Shown here piece after piece: positions 44,109-53,835 of a DNA stretch of 64,000 nt. The stretch spans positions 1 to 64,000 of the forward strand of contig CAVYWA010000016.1 of NCBI GenBank assembly GCA_963772165.1. The letters are read 5' to 3'. The stretch's first letter is position 1, and every line of letters starts with the position of its first letter. The translations under genes were made by a program, and so were the position numbers. The DNA is from JAGVPT01 sp963772165. GTDB lineage: Bacteria; Bacteroidota; Ignavibacteria; UBA10030; UBA8401. The notes beneath the pieces are model-generated. The model had not been told where the DNA came from. It searched no databases and was given only the letters and a program-made list of their open reading frames with translations.

Positions 44109-45647
44109 ATGCATCTCCTCTCCCCGCCCACGCATTCCGAATGGATATATTTTGGTCTTCTTGTTTTTGGATTGACTACCTTTATCGTTGTTGCTGAGCT
44201 GGTGAGGAAGGCGCTCCGCTGGTCGCCCGAAGTTTTGCGAAAACTCGTCCATATCTCCACCGGCGTTCTTATTTTTTTTGCACCAACAATTTTTAATTCA
44301 GGCATCCCCGCAATTCTCCTCGCAGTCATCTTTATCACCGTCAATTTTACCGCCATAGAGCTCGGCTTGTTGAAAGGGATGCACGGCACGAACAGGCGTT
44401 CGTACGGCACAGTCTATTACCCGCTCTCGTTTTTAATACTTGTTCTCCTCTGCTGGGATACCATTCCGCAAATTATTTCCATTTCCATACTTGTGCTCGG
44501 GCTGAGCGATGCGGCTGCCGCGATCGTCGGGGAAAGCCTTTCTTCACCGCATGTGTACTATCTCACGAGCGATAAGAAATCTCTCGAAGGTTCAGCGGCG
44601 ATGTTTGTCACGACGTTTCTTGTTGTTGCTTTTCTTCTTAGCACTTCCTTAGGCCTCAACGGAACCCTCGCGTTGAACTTCTTTCCCCGTTTCTCCTGCA
44701 CAGTGCAAGCCGCCCTGGTCGCTCTCGCCGTATCGTTGTTCGCTACAGCATGGGAAGCGATTTCTTCGAAAGGGTTGGATAATCTTACGATCCCGCTATC
44801 GACGGCGTTTATCCTTCACTTTTTTCTTGTTCCATTCCAGCACCATCATGTTGAACAATTCTTGATTGGACTCACGCTTGCGGTTATTTTTGCCGCTGCA
44901 TCATACACCCTTCGTTTTCTGTCGTCGAGCGGAAGTGTGGCAACGTTTATCTTAGCGGCGATCATTTTTGGACTGGGTGGATGGCAATGGACGGTCCCGG
45001 TTCTGGCCTTCTTTATTCTTTCGAGCGGACTTTCAAAATACGGCAAGAAAAGGAAAGCGGCGTACCAATTGATGTTTGAAAAAAACGATACGCGTGATGC
45101 AGGACAGGTGGCAGCCAACGGCGGCGTTGCCGGGATTTTGATACTCTGCTGGTATTTTTTTCCTGCAAATAATGTATGGTATTATCTCTACCTCGCTTCG
45201 CTTGCAGCGGTGACGGCAGATACATGGGGGACGGAAATCGGGCTTCTGGCAAAAAATTCTCCGCGTTCAATCATCACACTAAAAAAAGTCGAGACCGGGA
45301 CGAGCGGCGCCGTGTCGTTCGCCGGATTGGCGGGTGGAGCGCTCGGTGCATTTCTCATCGCCCTCAGCGGAAACTTCTGGATGACGGGAATCGCAGTGCA
45401 TTCTTCCTTTGTCATGGTCATCATCTCGGGTGTTGCTGGTTCACTTATTGACAGTGTGGTCGGTGCAACGGTTCAGGCGAAATATCGGTGTGACGTGTGC
45501 GGAAAAATGACTGAGCGGACTATCCATTGCGGGTCTCCGGCGCAGCTCATCGCCGGCGTGCGTTGGATCGGCAACGATGTGGTGAATTGGGCGTGCGCAA
45601 TCGGAGGCCCGCTGATTTTTGTATTATTGAGTGTCGCCGGGGCGTAA
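44109..45647 (+). CDS. Fusion of a phytol/dolichol-kinase-like domain with a DUF92 domain
   Basis: 512 aa, polytopic membrane protein. Residues ~1-230 resemble CTP-dependent polyprenol/phytol kinases (LRKLVHISTGVLIFFAP, LGLSDAAAAIVG, KSLEGSAAMF). Residues ~240-512 are a DUF92 (TIGR00297) domain: RFLSSSGSVATFILAAIIFGLGG, TADTWGTEIGLL, GTSGAVSFAGLAGGALGAF, GSLIDSVVGATVQ. In phototrophs the separate proteins VTE5 and VTE6 phosphorylate phytol in two steps, so one polypeptide may make an isoprenyl diphosphate from the free alcohol; this is inference from the two families. It follows holA by 9 bases. Confidence 0.85.
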   Translation: MHLLSPPTHSEWIYFGLLVFGLTTFIVVAELVRKALRWSPEVLRKLVHISTGVLIFFAPTIFNSGIPAILLAVIFITVNFTAIELGLLKGMHGTNRRSYGTVYYPLSFLILVLLCWDTIPQIISISILVLGLSDAAAAIVGESLSSPHVYYLTSDKKSLEGSAAMFVTTFLVVAFLLSTSLGLNGTLALNFFPRFSCTVQAALVALAVSLFATAWEAISSKGLDNLTIPLSTAFILHFFLVPFQHHHVEQFLIGLTLAVIFAAASYTLRFLSSSGSVATFILAAIIFGLGGWQWTVPVLAFFILSSGLSKYGKKRKAAYQLMFEKNDTRDAGQVAANGGVAGILILCWYFFPANNVWYYLYLASLAAVTADTWGTEIGLLAKNSPRSIITLKKVETGTSGAVSFAGLAGGALGAFLIALSGNFWMTGIAVHSSFVMVIISGVAGSLIDSVVGATVQAKYRCDVCGKMTERTIHCGSPAQLIAGVRWIGNDVVNWACAIGGPLIFVLLSVAGA

Positions 45648-45752
45648 GAAACCGAAAAGTTTTGCTCTAAACTCCTCTCATTTGTTTAAATTCCCAATTC
45701 TTATTCACCTTTACTTTCCCTGAAAAGATTGCTATTTTGTTGATGAAAACTT

Positions 45753-46583
45753 ATGAAAACCGTCACTATTTCTTCGATTTCTGTCGGTGGAGGCAATCCT
45801 TTAGTGTTGATTGCCGGCCCGTGCGTTGTTGAAAACAGAGACATGATTTTCTCGACGGCCGAAACGATTAAGGAGATCACATCGCGGCTCGGCGTGCCGT
45901 TCATTTTTAAATCCTCCTATAAAAAGGCGAATCGGACGAGCGTAAGCGGCTTTACGAGTATCGGCATTGACGAAGCGCTAAAGATTTTATCGGAGGTGAA
46001 AAAGGAGCTGGAGATTCCGATCCTTACAGATGTCCACACGACGGAGGAAGTTCGTGCAGCTGCACAGGTTGCCGATGTTATCCAGATTCCCGCGTTTCTC
46101 TGCCGTCAAACCGATTTACTGATTGCCGCCGGCGATACCGGAAAAGCAGTGAATATCAAGAAGGGGCAATTTCTTGCCCCGGAAGATATGAAACATCCGG
46201 TCGAAAAAGTCGCCTCAACGAAAAATGAAAGGATTCTCGTGACTGAACGGGGTGCGACGTTCGGCTATCACAATCTCGTCGTCGATATGCGCGGCCTGCC
46301 GGTGATGCGTTCGTTCGGTTACCCCGTCATTTTGGATGCGACACATTCCGTGCAGCTTCCCGGCGACGATAACGGGAAGAGCGGCGGACAGCCCCAATAT
46401 ATTTTTCCGATTATGCGGGCAGGCGTTGCGGTTGGAATCGACGGCCTCTTCATTGAAACCCATCCCGACCCCGCCAAAGCGCTGAGCGATGCGGCAAGCC
46501 AGCTTCCGCTTCGGCGCCTGGAAGAATTATTGCTCCAGGCGAAGGCGATCGATTCCCTCGTTAAAAGGAATGGATGGTCGTGA
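45753..46583 (+). CDS. kdsA: 3-deoxy-8-phosphooctulonate (Kdo-8-P) synthase
   Basis: 276 aa. LIAGPCVVENRDMIF, FKSSYKKANRTS, TDVHTTEEV, QIPAFLCRQTDLL, ERGATFGYHNLVVDMRGLPVM and DATHSVQLPG are diagnostic. It condenses PEP and arabinose-5-phosphate, the first committed step to the Kdo of LPS. First gene of a six-gene run through lptB at 51016. Its stop overlaps the next gene. Confidence 0.95.
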   Translation: MKTVTISSISVGGGNPLVLIAGPCVVENRDMIFSTAETIKEITSRLGVPFIFKSSYKKANRTSVSGFTSIGIDEALKILSEVKKELEIPILTDVHTTEEVRAAAQVADVIQIPAFLCRQTDLLIAAGDTGKAVNIKKGQFLAPEDMKHPVEKVASTKNERILVTERGATFGYHNLVVDMRGLPVMRSFGYPVILDATHSVQLPGDDNGKSGGQPQYIFPIMRAGVAVGIDGLFIETHPDPAKALSDAASQLPLRRLEELLLQAKAIDSLVKRNGWS

Positions 46584-47356
46584 GTTACGGTTCTCCTCAC
46601 AACGGTCAACAGGCATCCTTTCCCCGCCCGTTGACCACGTTTGAACGCGAAACACTACTCTGGCTTCTTCCCGATACAAGGTCCGGGTACAACACGTATC
46701 GCAAATATATTTCGGAATGGGTTGTTGTCGGTGAAGGGCGTCGTGGTGCGGGAAATTATATCCTCGCGGAACAAGGCGTTCATCCCGATATTGAATCGCC
46801 GCTGCCGCAGGTTTTTGCCTACGGAGTGATCGAAGCTGAAAACGCAAAAATTTCTGCAACACTGCGGGAGTTGTTCGAGGATCAGCTCGAATATGAGATC
46901 GTCAGCCTGAAGGACGATACGATTCCGCAAAACCTGGCGGTGCGGCGCCGATGGAATTTTTCCCTGTGGTCTCCGGCGCAGCCATGCCCGGCATGCGGCT
47001 CATCACTCCGCGAGGTCACGATCCGGAGAGAATCCGGAGGAGATGCAACGCTGGCGGTGTGCGCCGCCGATAGAAGGCTGTGGATCTTTGATGCTCTCGA
47101 CGAAGTGAACCACCTTATTCCGGTAACGAATTTTCACAATGCACTGATGCTTCATAAAAATATCCGTGACCCTGAAACCGCTCTCGCAGCGGAAAATTTT
47201 TTCAAACACCTCCATACGTTTTCCGATGCGGACCTCGGCGCCGCGTTTGTACAGTACAATAAGCTAAGAAAGAAGATTGACCTTGGCAGGATCGTTGTGC
47301 CAGGTTCACGCAAACCAACCCTTATCGACAAAGTTCTTTCACTTTTTAAAAAATGA
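46574..47356 (+). CDS. Conserved-looking hypothetical protein in the Kdo/LPS operon
   Basis: 260 aa with SD AAAAGGA 5 bases before ATG 46574, overlapping kdsA by 10 bases; it ends overlapping kdsD by 4 (ATGA). N-terminal half TTFERETLLWLLPDTRSGYNTYRKYI; the middle has a CPACG pair (C138, C141) and a later CAADRR, a possible partial zinc site; the C-terminus is helical and basic (TLIDKVLSLFKK). No signal peptide. The tight coupling on both sides argues for a role with Kdo synthesis, but I recognise no domain. Confidence 0.8.
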   Translation: MVVSYGSPHNGQQASFPRPLTTFERETLLWLLPDTRSGYNTYRKYISEWVVVGEGRRGAGNYILAEQGVHPDIESPLPQVFAYGVIEAENAKISATLRELFEDQLEYEIVSLKDDTIPQNLAVRRRWNFSLWSPAQPCPACGSSLREVTIRRESGGDATLAVCAADRRLWIFDALDEVNHLIPVTNFHNALMLHKNIRDPETALAAENFFKHLHTFSDADLGAAFVQYNKLRKKIDLGRIVVPGSRKPTLIDKVLSLFKK

Positions 47357-48342
47357 GCACTCAATCGTTTGAAATTGAAAAGGGGAAGCAAGTCATTCGT
47401 ATCGAAGCGCAATCGGTCGCCGCGCTTGTCGACAAAATCGACGCCTCGTTTGAACGGGCTGTTCGGATCATCCTCGAGGCAAAAGGAAGGATCGTCGTTA
47501 CCGGTATGGGGAAATCTGGGATCATCGCACGCAAAATTGTCGCGACGATGAACTCGACCGGAACCGCGGCAATTTTCCTTCATCCGTCGGATGCCGTCCA
47601 CGGCGACCTGGGGATGGTACGGCGGGAAGATGTCGTGGTGTGTTTGTCGAAAAGCGGTGAGACACAGGAAATCTGCCAGCTGATCCCGATGTTCAAGCGG
47701 ATTCAGGTTCCGATCATTGCGCTCCTTGGCCGCGTGAACTCGTCAATTGCTCGCGAGTCCGACGTCGTCCTCGACGTTTCGGTGGAAGAAGAGGCCTGCC
47801 CGCACGATTTGGCGCCCACATCATCGACAACTGCCGCACTTGCTATGGGGGATGCCTTGGCCATCACGCTGTTGGAAAAGAAAAATTTCAGCAAGGAAGA
47901 TTTTGCGTTGTTTCATCCGGGCGGCAATCTTGGCAAACGCCTTCTTCTGAAGATCGAAGAATTGATGGCCGCCGGACCGCTGGTGCCGAAAGTTTCGCTC
48001 ACAACCAGCCTGCGCGATACGATCCTTGAGATGACCACGAAACGGTTGGGTGCCACGTGCGTTGTCGACGCGGATGGAATTCTCCGCGGCGTCATCACAG
48101 ACGGAGATCTTCGCAGGCTTCTGCAAAAAACGACCGATGTGTCCGGCGTTACCGCCGAGCACGTGATGACACGAAATCCCAAAACGATCTTGTTCGGGGC
48201 GCTGGCTGCTGCTGCCCTTCAGGAAATGGAAGCATTTAAGATTACGCAATTAATTATCGTGGACAAGGAACATCGGCCTGTCGGCATGGTGCATATTCAT
48301 GAACTGGTGAAAGCCGGCCTAGCGACACAGGATCGAGGATGA
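47353..48342 (+). CDS. kdsD: Arabinose-5-phosphate isomerase (KpsF/GutQ family)
   Basis: 329 aa: SIS domain (GRIVVTGMGKSGIIARKIVATMNSTGT, HPSDAVHGDLGMV, LSKSGETQEI) followed by two CBS domains (VPKVSLTTSLRDTILEMT..., HVMTRNPKTI). It converts ribulose-5-phosphate to arabinose-5-phosphate for KdsA, so the operon makes both the substrate and the product of the Kdo-8-P step. Confidence 0.94.
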   Translation: MSTQSFEIEKGKQVIRIEAQSVAALVDKIDASFERAVRIILEAKGRIVVTGMGKSGIIARKIVATMNSTGTAAIFLHPSDAVHGDLGMVRREDVVVCLSKSGETQEICQLIPMFKRIQVPIIALLGRVNSSIARESDVVLDVSVEEEACPHDLAPTSSTTAALAMGDALAITLLEKKNFSKEDFALFHPGGNLGKRLLLKIEELMAAGPLVPKVSLTTSLRDTILEMTTKRLGATCVVDADGILRGVITDGDLRRLLQKTTDVSGVTAEHVMTRNPKTILFGALAAAALQEMEAFKITQLIIVDKEHRPVGMVHIHELVKAGLATQDRG

Positions 48343-48343
48343 C

Positions 48344-48883
48344 GTGGTAAGAAGCCGCATTGTTTTTCTCGCTGCATGCGCCGTGCTACTTGCCAACGGT
48401 TGTGAAGAGAAAATTAAACCGTCTGTTTTAGGAGGAGTCTCCAGCGCGGCGCTTCCTTCTCAAGAGAGCTGGAATACGACCGTGACGTTCACCGATTCCG
48501 GCATTGTCAGAGCAATTCTAAAATCGGGGCATATCTCTGCGTATGAGGCATCAAAGCAGACGCTTCTCGACAGCGGAGTGCACGTCGATTTCTTCGACGA
48601 GCACGGGGTGCACTCGTCGGTCCTTACCTCGCGAACGGGCAAAGTCGACGAAAACACGAACAACCTTGAGGCGACGGGGAACGTCGTGGTGGTGTCGGAC
48701 AGCGGTGTTGTTGTCGAAACGGAAAAATTGTTTTGGGATAACCGGCGCCAGCTCATCCATTCAGATGAGTTCGTCAAAATTACTTCCCCCAAAGAAAATT
48801 TGCAGGGACACGGGTTCGAATCCGACCAGAGCCTGAAAAATTACAAAATCTTCAAGGTCACGGGAACCGCAAAGCCACAATAG
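48344..48883 (+). CDS. lptC: LPS export protein LptC-like lipoprotein
   Basis: 179 aa starting at GTG 48344, one base after kdsD. The signal peptide ends in LLANGCEEK, so it is probably a lipoprotein, unlike the membrane-anchored LptC of E. coli. The body has the LptC/OstA beta-jellyroll pattern (LLDSGVHVDFFDEHGVHSSVLTSRTGKV, NLEATGNVVVVSDSGVVVETEKLFWD). It would bridge the LptBFG transporter and LptA in moving LPS across the periplasm. Confidence 0.85.
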   Translation: MVRSRIVFLAACAVLLANGCEEKIKPSVLGGVSSAALPSQESWNTTVTFTDSGIVRAILKSGHISAYEASKQTLLDSGVHVDFFDEHGVHSSVLTSRTGKVDENTNNLEATGNVVVVSDSGVVVETEKLFWDNRRQLIHSDEFVKITSPKENLQGHGFESDQSLKNYKIFKVTGTAKPQ

Positions 48884-48928
48884 CTCGGTGTCATAACACA
48901 GACGAATGATAAAAAAGAGAGTTGGTTC

Positions 48929-50207
48929 TTGACAGGAAATGTATTGAAATGCACCGGTTTATGTTTTGTGGTTTTTTCCCTTTTGAGCGGGGATGCGCTC
49001 GGACAGGGGAAGGATGATATTCTTTTGAAGCATGCGGACGTATTTGCAGGGAGGAATGTGAACGGCGAGGATATCCGCGAACTGACCGGCAATGTCCATC
49101 TGGTACAGGGCAACGTTTTGGTCTGGTGCGATCAGGCGGTTCAGCATCTCGCAAAAAACGAAGTTGAATTGATGGGCAGGGTGAGGGTTCTCAGGGACAC
49201 GGTAACGTTGACGGCAAAAAGAGGGACCTATTACGGCGACACAAAAAGAGCGGTCTGCGAAGACGGCGTCCGCCTTGAAACGACTCATGTTGTCCTGCTC
49301 GCCGATTCAGGAACCTATTTCACCGAAGAAAAAAAATCGTTCTTTCATTCGCACGTCCGCGTCATCGATTCGACGACCACGATCTTCAGCGACGAATTGA
49401 CCTATCTTGAAAAAGAACGGGAGTCCATCGCCGTTCACAACGTGAAGGTCATCAATTCCGACAACAACGTCCGGCTGTTCGGAGACTACCTTGAGCATTT
49501 TGACGAAACGCGGTACACCCGGATCACGGAACAGCCGCGCCTCATGCAGATCGATACCTCGTCGAAGGGAGTGATCGATACACTTGTCGTAAAAAGCATC
49601 CTGATGGAATCTGTACGACGACTCGACAAAAAAATTGATCGCTACCGACAGCGTTGCAATGGCGCGAGGGGCGCTGTCGGTCCGGTGCGGATGGGCGAGA
49701 TATTTTACGCAGAAGCAATTTATGGAACTGCGCCAGGCGCCCGTTGTGTGGTACGATGATAATCAGGCGTCGGGTGATTCGATTACGCTGTATATGTCGC
49801 ACAATAAATTACAGCGGGCCCTGATTCTCGGAAGGACATTCGCGCTTTCCCTCAGCGACAGTGCTTATCCTGCTCGTTATAATCAGCTGACGGGAAGAAA
49901 AATTGAGATGTTTTTTCAGGATGATAAACTTCACGAGATGGCTGTCGACCAAAATGCCATCAGCTTGTATTATCTGTACGACGGGAAAGACCCGAACGGC
50001 GCCAACAGAACGAGCGGTGATGTGATTACGATGTCATTCATCGATGGGAAGATTGACGTGATCCGGATCGTGAGAGGCATCGAGGGAACGTATTATCCCG
50101 AAAACATGGTGCTGAAAAAAGAAGCCAAGTACAATCTGGACGGTTTCGAGTTGAGGACAGACCGTCCGACGCTGAATTCCATTTTTCCTAGCCTGAAGAA
50201 CTTATGA
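48929..50207 (+). CDS. OstA/LptA-like LPS transport protein, frameshifted
   Basis: About 425 aa starting at TTG 48929 with a signal sequence (LCFVVFSLLSGDALGQ). The OstA-type repeats (NVNGEDIRELTGNVHLVQGNVLVWCDQAVQ, TLTAKRGTYYGDTKRAVCEDGVRLET) indicate the LptA fold; the length is well above the usual ~180 aa, as in the OstA-like proteins of Bacteroidota relatives. The frame breaks near 49610-49615 (expected LMESYDDSTKKLIATDSV) and resumes in the 49635-50207 frame to RPTLNSIFPSLKNL. The final codons overlap lptB (ATGA). One extra base fits; probable sequencing error. Confidence 0.82.
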
Positions 50208-51016
50208 CGGAGATACAACCCGGTTTTAGTAACCCTGACACTCAATCATCGCTAGGCTCTGCTTTGTCGACGAATCATCATCCGATTGTTCTTCGCGCCG
50301 AGAAGCTGGTGAAGTTGTACAAGAAGCGGGCCGTCGTGAAGGATGTTTCGGTAACCGTACAGCAGGGAGAAATTGTCGGATTGCTCGGTCCGAACGGAGC
50401 GGGCAAGACGACGACGTTTTATATGATCGTGGGGATGATCAGGCCGAACGGCGGGCATGTATATCTTGAGGATAAGAATATCACGCGGCTGCCGATGTAC
50501 AAGCGCGCCCATGCCGGGGTAGGATACCTTCCGCAAGAGCCATCGGTTTTTCGCACGATGACGGTGCGGGAGAATATCCTGGCGGTGTTACAGATGACAA
50601 AACTTTCCCCGTCGGAACAGGCTGATCGGTGCGACAAACTGCTCGGAGAATTCGGCCTGACGCATCTGGCGAAAAGCAAGGGATACGTTCTTTCCGGCGG
50701 TGAGCGGCGGAGGACGGAAATCGCGCGTGCGCTGGCAACCGACCCCAAATTTATTTTACTCGATGAACCGTTTGCCGGCATCGATCCGATTGCCGTCGAA
50801 GAGATTATGAGGATCGTGACCGGCCTCCGATCGCGCGGCATCGGCGTGCTGATCACCGACCATAACGTACATGAAACACTTTCTATCACCGACAGGTCAT
50901 ATCTTTTGTTTGAGGGGAAAATACTGAAAGCGGGAACGGCCGAGTCGCTTGCGAATGACCCCCAGGCAAGGAAATTGTATCTCGGCGAGAGTTTTAAGTT
51001 GGACCGGTATGAGTGA
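50204..51016 (+). CDS. lptB: LPS export ABC transporter ATP-binding protein
   Basis: 270 aa: Walker A GPNGAGKTT, Q-loop at YLPQEPSVF, signature LSGGERRRTEIARAL, Walker B FILLDEPFAGIDP and the H-loop in LITDHNVHETL. The VGYLPQEPSVFRTMTVRENI tract is characteristic of LptB. An N-terminal ~25-residue extension precedes the usual start. It powers LPS extraction from the inner membrane. lptF/lptG are not in the window. Confidence 0.94.
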   Translation: MTEIQPGFSNPDTQSSLGSALSTNHHPIVLRAEKLVKLYKKRAVVKDVSVTVQQGEIVGLLGPNGAGKTTTFYMIVGMIRPNGGHVYLEDKNITRLPMYKRAHAGVGYLPQEPSVFRTMTVRENILAVLQMTKLSPSEQADRCDKLLGEFGLTHLAKSKGYVLSGGERRRTEIARALATDPKFILLDEPFAGIDPIAVEEIMRIVTGLRSRGIGVLITDHNVHETLSITDRSYLLFEGKILKAGTAESLANDPQARKLYLGESFKLDRYE

Positions 51017-51021
51017 AAAAG

Positions 51022-51068
51022 CAGAATATAGAATTCAGAATACAGAAGTCAGAATTCAGAAGTTAAAT
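51022..51068 (+). repeat. Period-7 array, CAGAATT family (left arm)
   Basis: CAGAATA TAGAATT CAGAATA CAGAAGT CAGAATT CAGAAGT in register. It is inverted relative to 51447-51474, and together they bracket the four-helix-bundle gene. Confidence 0.85.
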
Positions 51069-51087
51069 TACATTTTTGGGGGATTGA

Positions 51088-51453
51088 ATGGAGAATTCTG
51101 CTGCAAAAACGTTTAGAGATTTGATTGTCTGGCAAAAAGCTCATCAGTTTGTTTTACAGATTTACCGATTGACAGGTCGGTTTCCTCAGAATGAACAGTA
51201 CGGACTTACCTCACAGATGAGAAGATGCGCGGTATCGGTTCCCGCGAATATCGCGGAAGGATTTAAAAGAAGAGGAAAACCTGACAAAGTAAGATTTATG
51301 AATATTGCACAGAGCTCTTTAGAAGAATGCAAATATTACTTGATTCTTGCGAAAGACCTTCATTATGGAGAAACAGAAATACTCGACGTCATGATTGATG
51401 AAGTCAGCAGGCTTCTTGAGGTATATTCGAATGCAATTCGCAAAAGCTTCTGA
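51088..51453 (+). CDS. Four-helix-bundle protein of the 23S rRNA intervening-sequence (S23) family
   Basis: 121 aa, the same length as the paralogue at 3775. Signature FRDLIVWQKAHQFVLQIYRLT, FPQNEQYGLTSQMRRCAVSVPANIAEGFKR and SSLEECKYYLILAKDL. It belongs to a different subgroup from the 3775 copy (here the classic LxVWQKA start). The last codons and the TGA stop (AGCTTCTGAATTC) lie within the right-hand CAGAATT-family repeat, so the repeat supplies the end of the gene. It sits between the Lpt operon and aroF with no functional link to either. Confidence 0.9.
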   Translation: MENSAAKTFRDLIVWQKAHQFVLQIYRLTGRFPQNEQYGLTSQMRRCAVSVPANIAEGFKRRGKPDKVRFMNIAQSSLEECKYYLILAKDLHYGETEILDVMIDEVSRLLEVYSNAIRKSF

Positions 51454-51474
51454 ATTCTGTATTCTGAATTCCGG
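51447..51474 (-). repeat. Period-7 array, CAGAATT family (right arm)
   Basis: CTTCTGAATTCTGTATTCTG-type sequence, the reverse complement of the left arm at 51022-51068 over about 25 bases. It overlaps the stop codon of the four-helix-bundle gene. Confidence 0.85.
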
Positions 51475-51525
51475 GTCGATTGAAAAGCAAAAGATTTTCA
51501 TTTCATCACTATCAAAGGATACTCA

Positions 51526-52542
<1,017 letters not shown>

Positions 52543-52663
52543 AGCAATTAAGAATTATGAATTATTGATTGAATTAGGAATTAATTGCGCTTATAATGAT
52601 CACTGTTCATTGATCACTGTTCACTGCCCCTGTTCATTGTTCATTGATGATTGTCTATTGACT
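52543..52663 (+). repeat. Period-7 array: AATTATG block then TCATTGT block
   Basis: Fills the whole aroF-tyrA gap. It opens with AGCAATTAAGAATTA, shared with 30261-30276, then passes into TCACTGT/TCATTGA/TCATTGT heptamers up to the tyrA start codon. The register slips once or twice. The repeat leaves no room for a normal Shine-Dalgarno sequence before ATG 52664. Confidence 0.8.
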
Positions 52664-53746
52664 ATGAAGATTGCTATTATCGGCCTTGGCGTTATTGGCG
52701 GTTCGCTGGGTCTCGCGATTAAGCAGAATAATCCGCGGGTCACGCTCGTCGGGTTCGATTCCCCAGGGGTATTGCGCCGCGCGAGGAAGCGCGGAGCGAT
52801 CGATATTGCTGCACTATCTCTTCGAAACGCCGTATCCGATGCGGAAATCATTTTTATCTGCACTCCTGTGGAATCAATCCTCAGGCTTCTTCCCGAGGTT
52901 TCGCGGTTCATCCCCCCTCATGCGATTGTCACTGATGTGGGAAGCGTGAAAGGCGTAGTTCAAGCGTGCGCAAAAAAATATTTTTCCTTGCACGGTGTAT
53001 TCATCGGCGGCCATCCGATGGCCGGGTCGGAAGGGAGCGGCATCGAATATGCCGACGGCCTTCTTTTTCAGAATGCGGTCTATGTCCTGTGCCCGTCCTT
53101 AGGAGCCGGGAAGAAAATTCAACCCCTGGTAACTCTTTTACAATCAATCGGCGCGAGAATATTGACAATGGGTGCGCGTGAGCATGACCGTGTTGCCGCG
53201 GCGATCAGCCATCTTCCGCAGCTCATTGCGGTAAGTTTAATGGACAGCACGGCGCGCAAGAATAAGCGCAACCCCGCATTTTTGCAGCTTGCCGCCGGCG
53301 GCTTTCGTGATATGACGCGGATAGCTTCGAGCCCGTTTCCCGTGTGGAAAGATATCCTTTCGAACAACAGGGACGAAACCAGCCGGGCATTGCGGGAATT
53401 TGAGAAACTCCTGGGCCAATTCCGCAAGGGCCTGTACCAACGTTCATTATCGGATCTCGGCAATAAATTTCTCCGGGCGAAGTCATTTCGTGATTCCATC
53501 CCCCAAAATACCAAAGGCTTCCTTCATTCCCTTCACGATCTTTTCGTCTGGGTCGACGACAAACCGGGAATGCTTGCAACAATGACGGCGGCGTTGTTCC
53601 GCGCCGGCATCAACATCAACGATATTGAATTATTAAAAGTACGAGAAGGTCAGGGAGGGACATTTCGGCTGTCGTTCGAGTCCGCCGAGACGGCGCGTTT
53701 GGCCGTGAAATCGCTCCGCGCAAAAGGCTTTCGTGTAGCAAAGTAA
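52664..53746 (+). CDS. tyrA: Prephenate/arogenate dehydrogenase with C-terminal ACT domain
   Basis: 360 aa from ATG 52664 (MKIAIIGLGVIGGSLGLAI); the open frame back to 52565 lies over a repeat array. The NAD-binding glycine motif, IFICTPVESILRLLPE, DVGSVKG and GGHPMAGSEGSGIEYAD mark TyrA. C-terminal residues ~285-360 form an ACT domain (FVWVDDKPGMLATMTAALFRAGININDIELL), likely for feedback by an aromatic amino acid. Pathway partner of aroF upstream. Confidence 0.93.
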   Translation: MKIAIIGLGVIGGSLGLAIKQNNPRVTLVGFDSPGVLRRARKRGAIDIAALSLRNAVSDAEIIFICTPVESILRLLPEVSRFIPPHAIVTDVGSVKGVVQACAKKYFSLHGVFIGGHPMAGSEGSGIEYADGLLFQNAVYVLCPSLGAGKKIQPLVTLLQSIGARILTMGAREHDRVAAAISHLPQLIAVSLMDSTARKNKRNPAFLQLAAGGFRDMTRIASSPFPVWKDILSNNRDETSRALREFEKLLGQFRKGLYQRSLSDLGNKFLRAKSFRDSIPQNTKGFLHSLHDLFVWVDDKPGMLATMTAALFRAGININDIELLKVREGQGGTFRLSFESAETARLAVKSLRAKGFRVAK

Positions 53747-53835
53747 TTGATCACAATACGGTGACTTTTCTTTCTCAATAACGTCGCCGATTCCAGCTTA
53801 CGTAGCGGCAGTATTAAACATAGAAAAGGATTTTG

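Noticed and set aside
44109..45647. Two separate genes joined by missing stop
   Set aside because: The frame is continuous with no sign of an internal start or SD between the domains. A true fusion is simpler.
51088..51453. Avd protein of a diversity-generating retroelement
   Set aside because: No reverse transcriptase, template repeat or variable repeat is near either four-helix-bundle gene.
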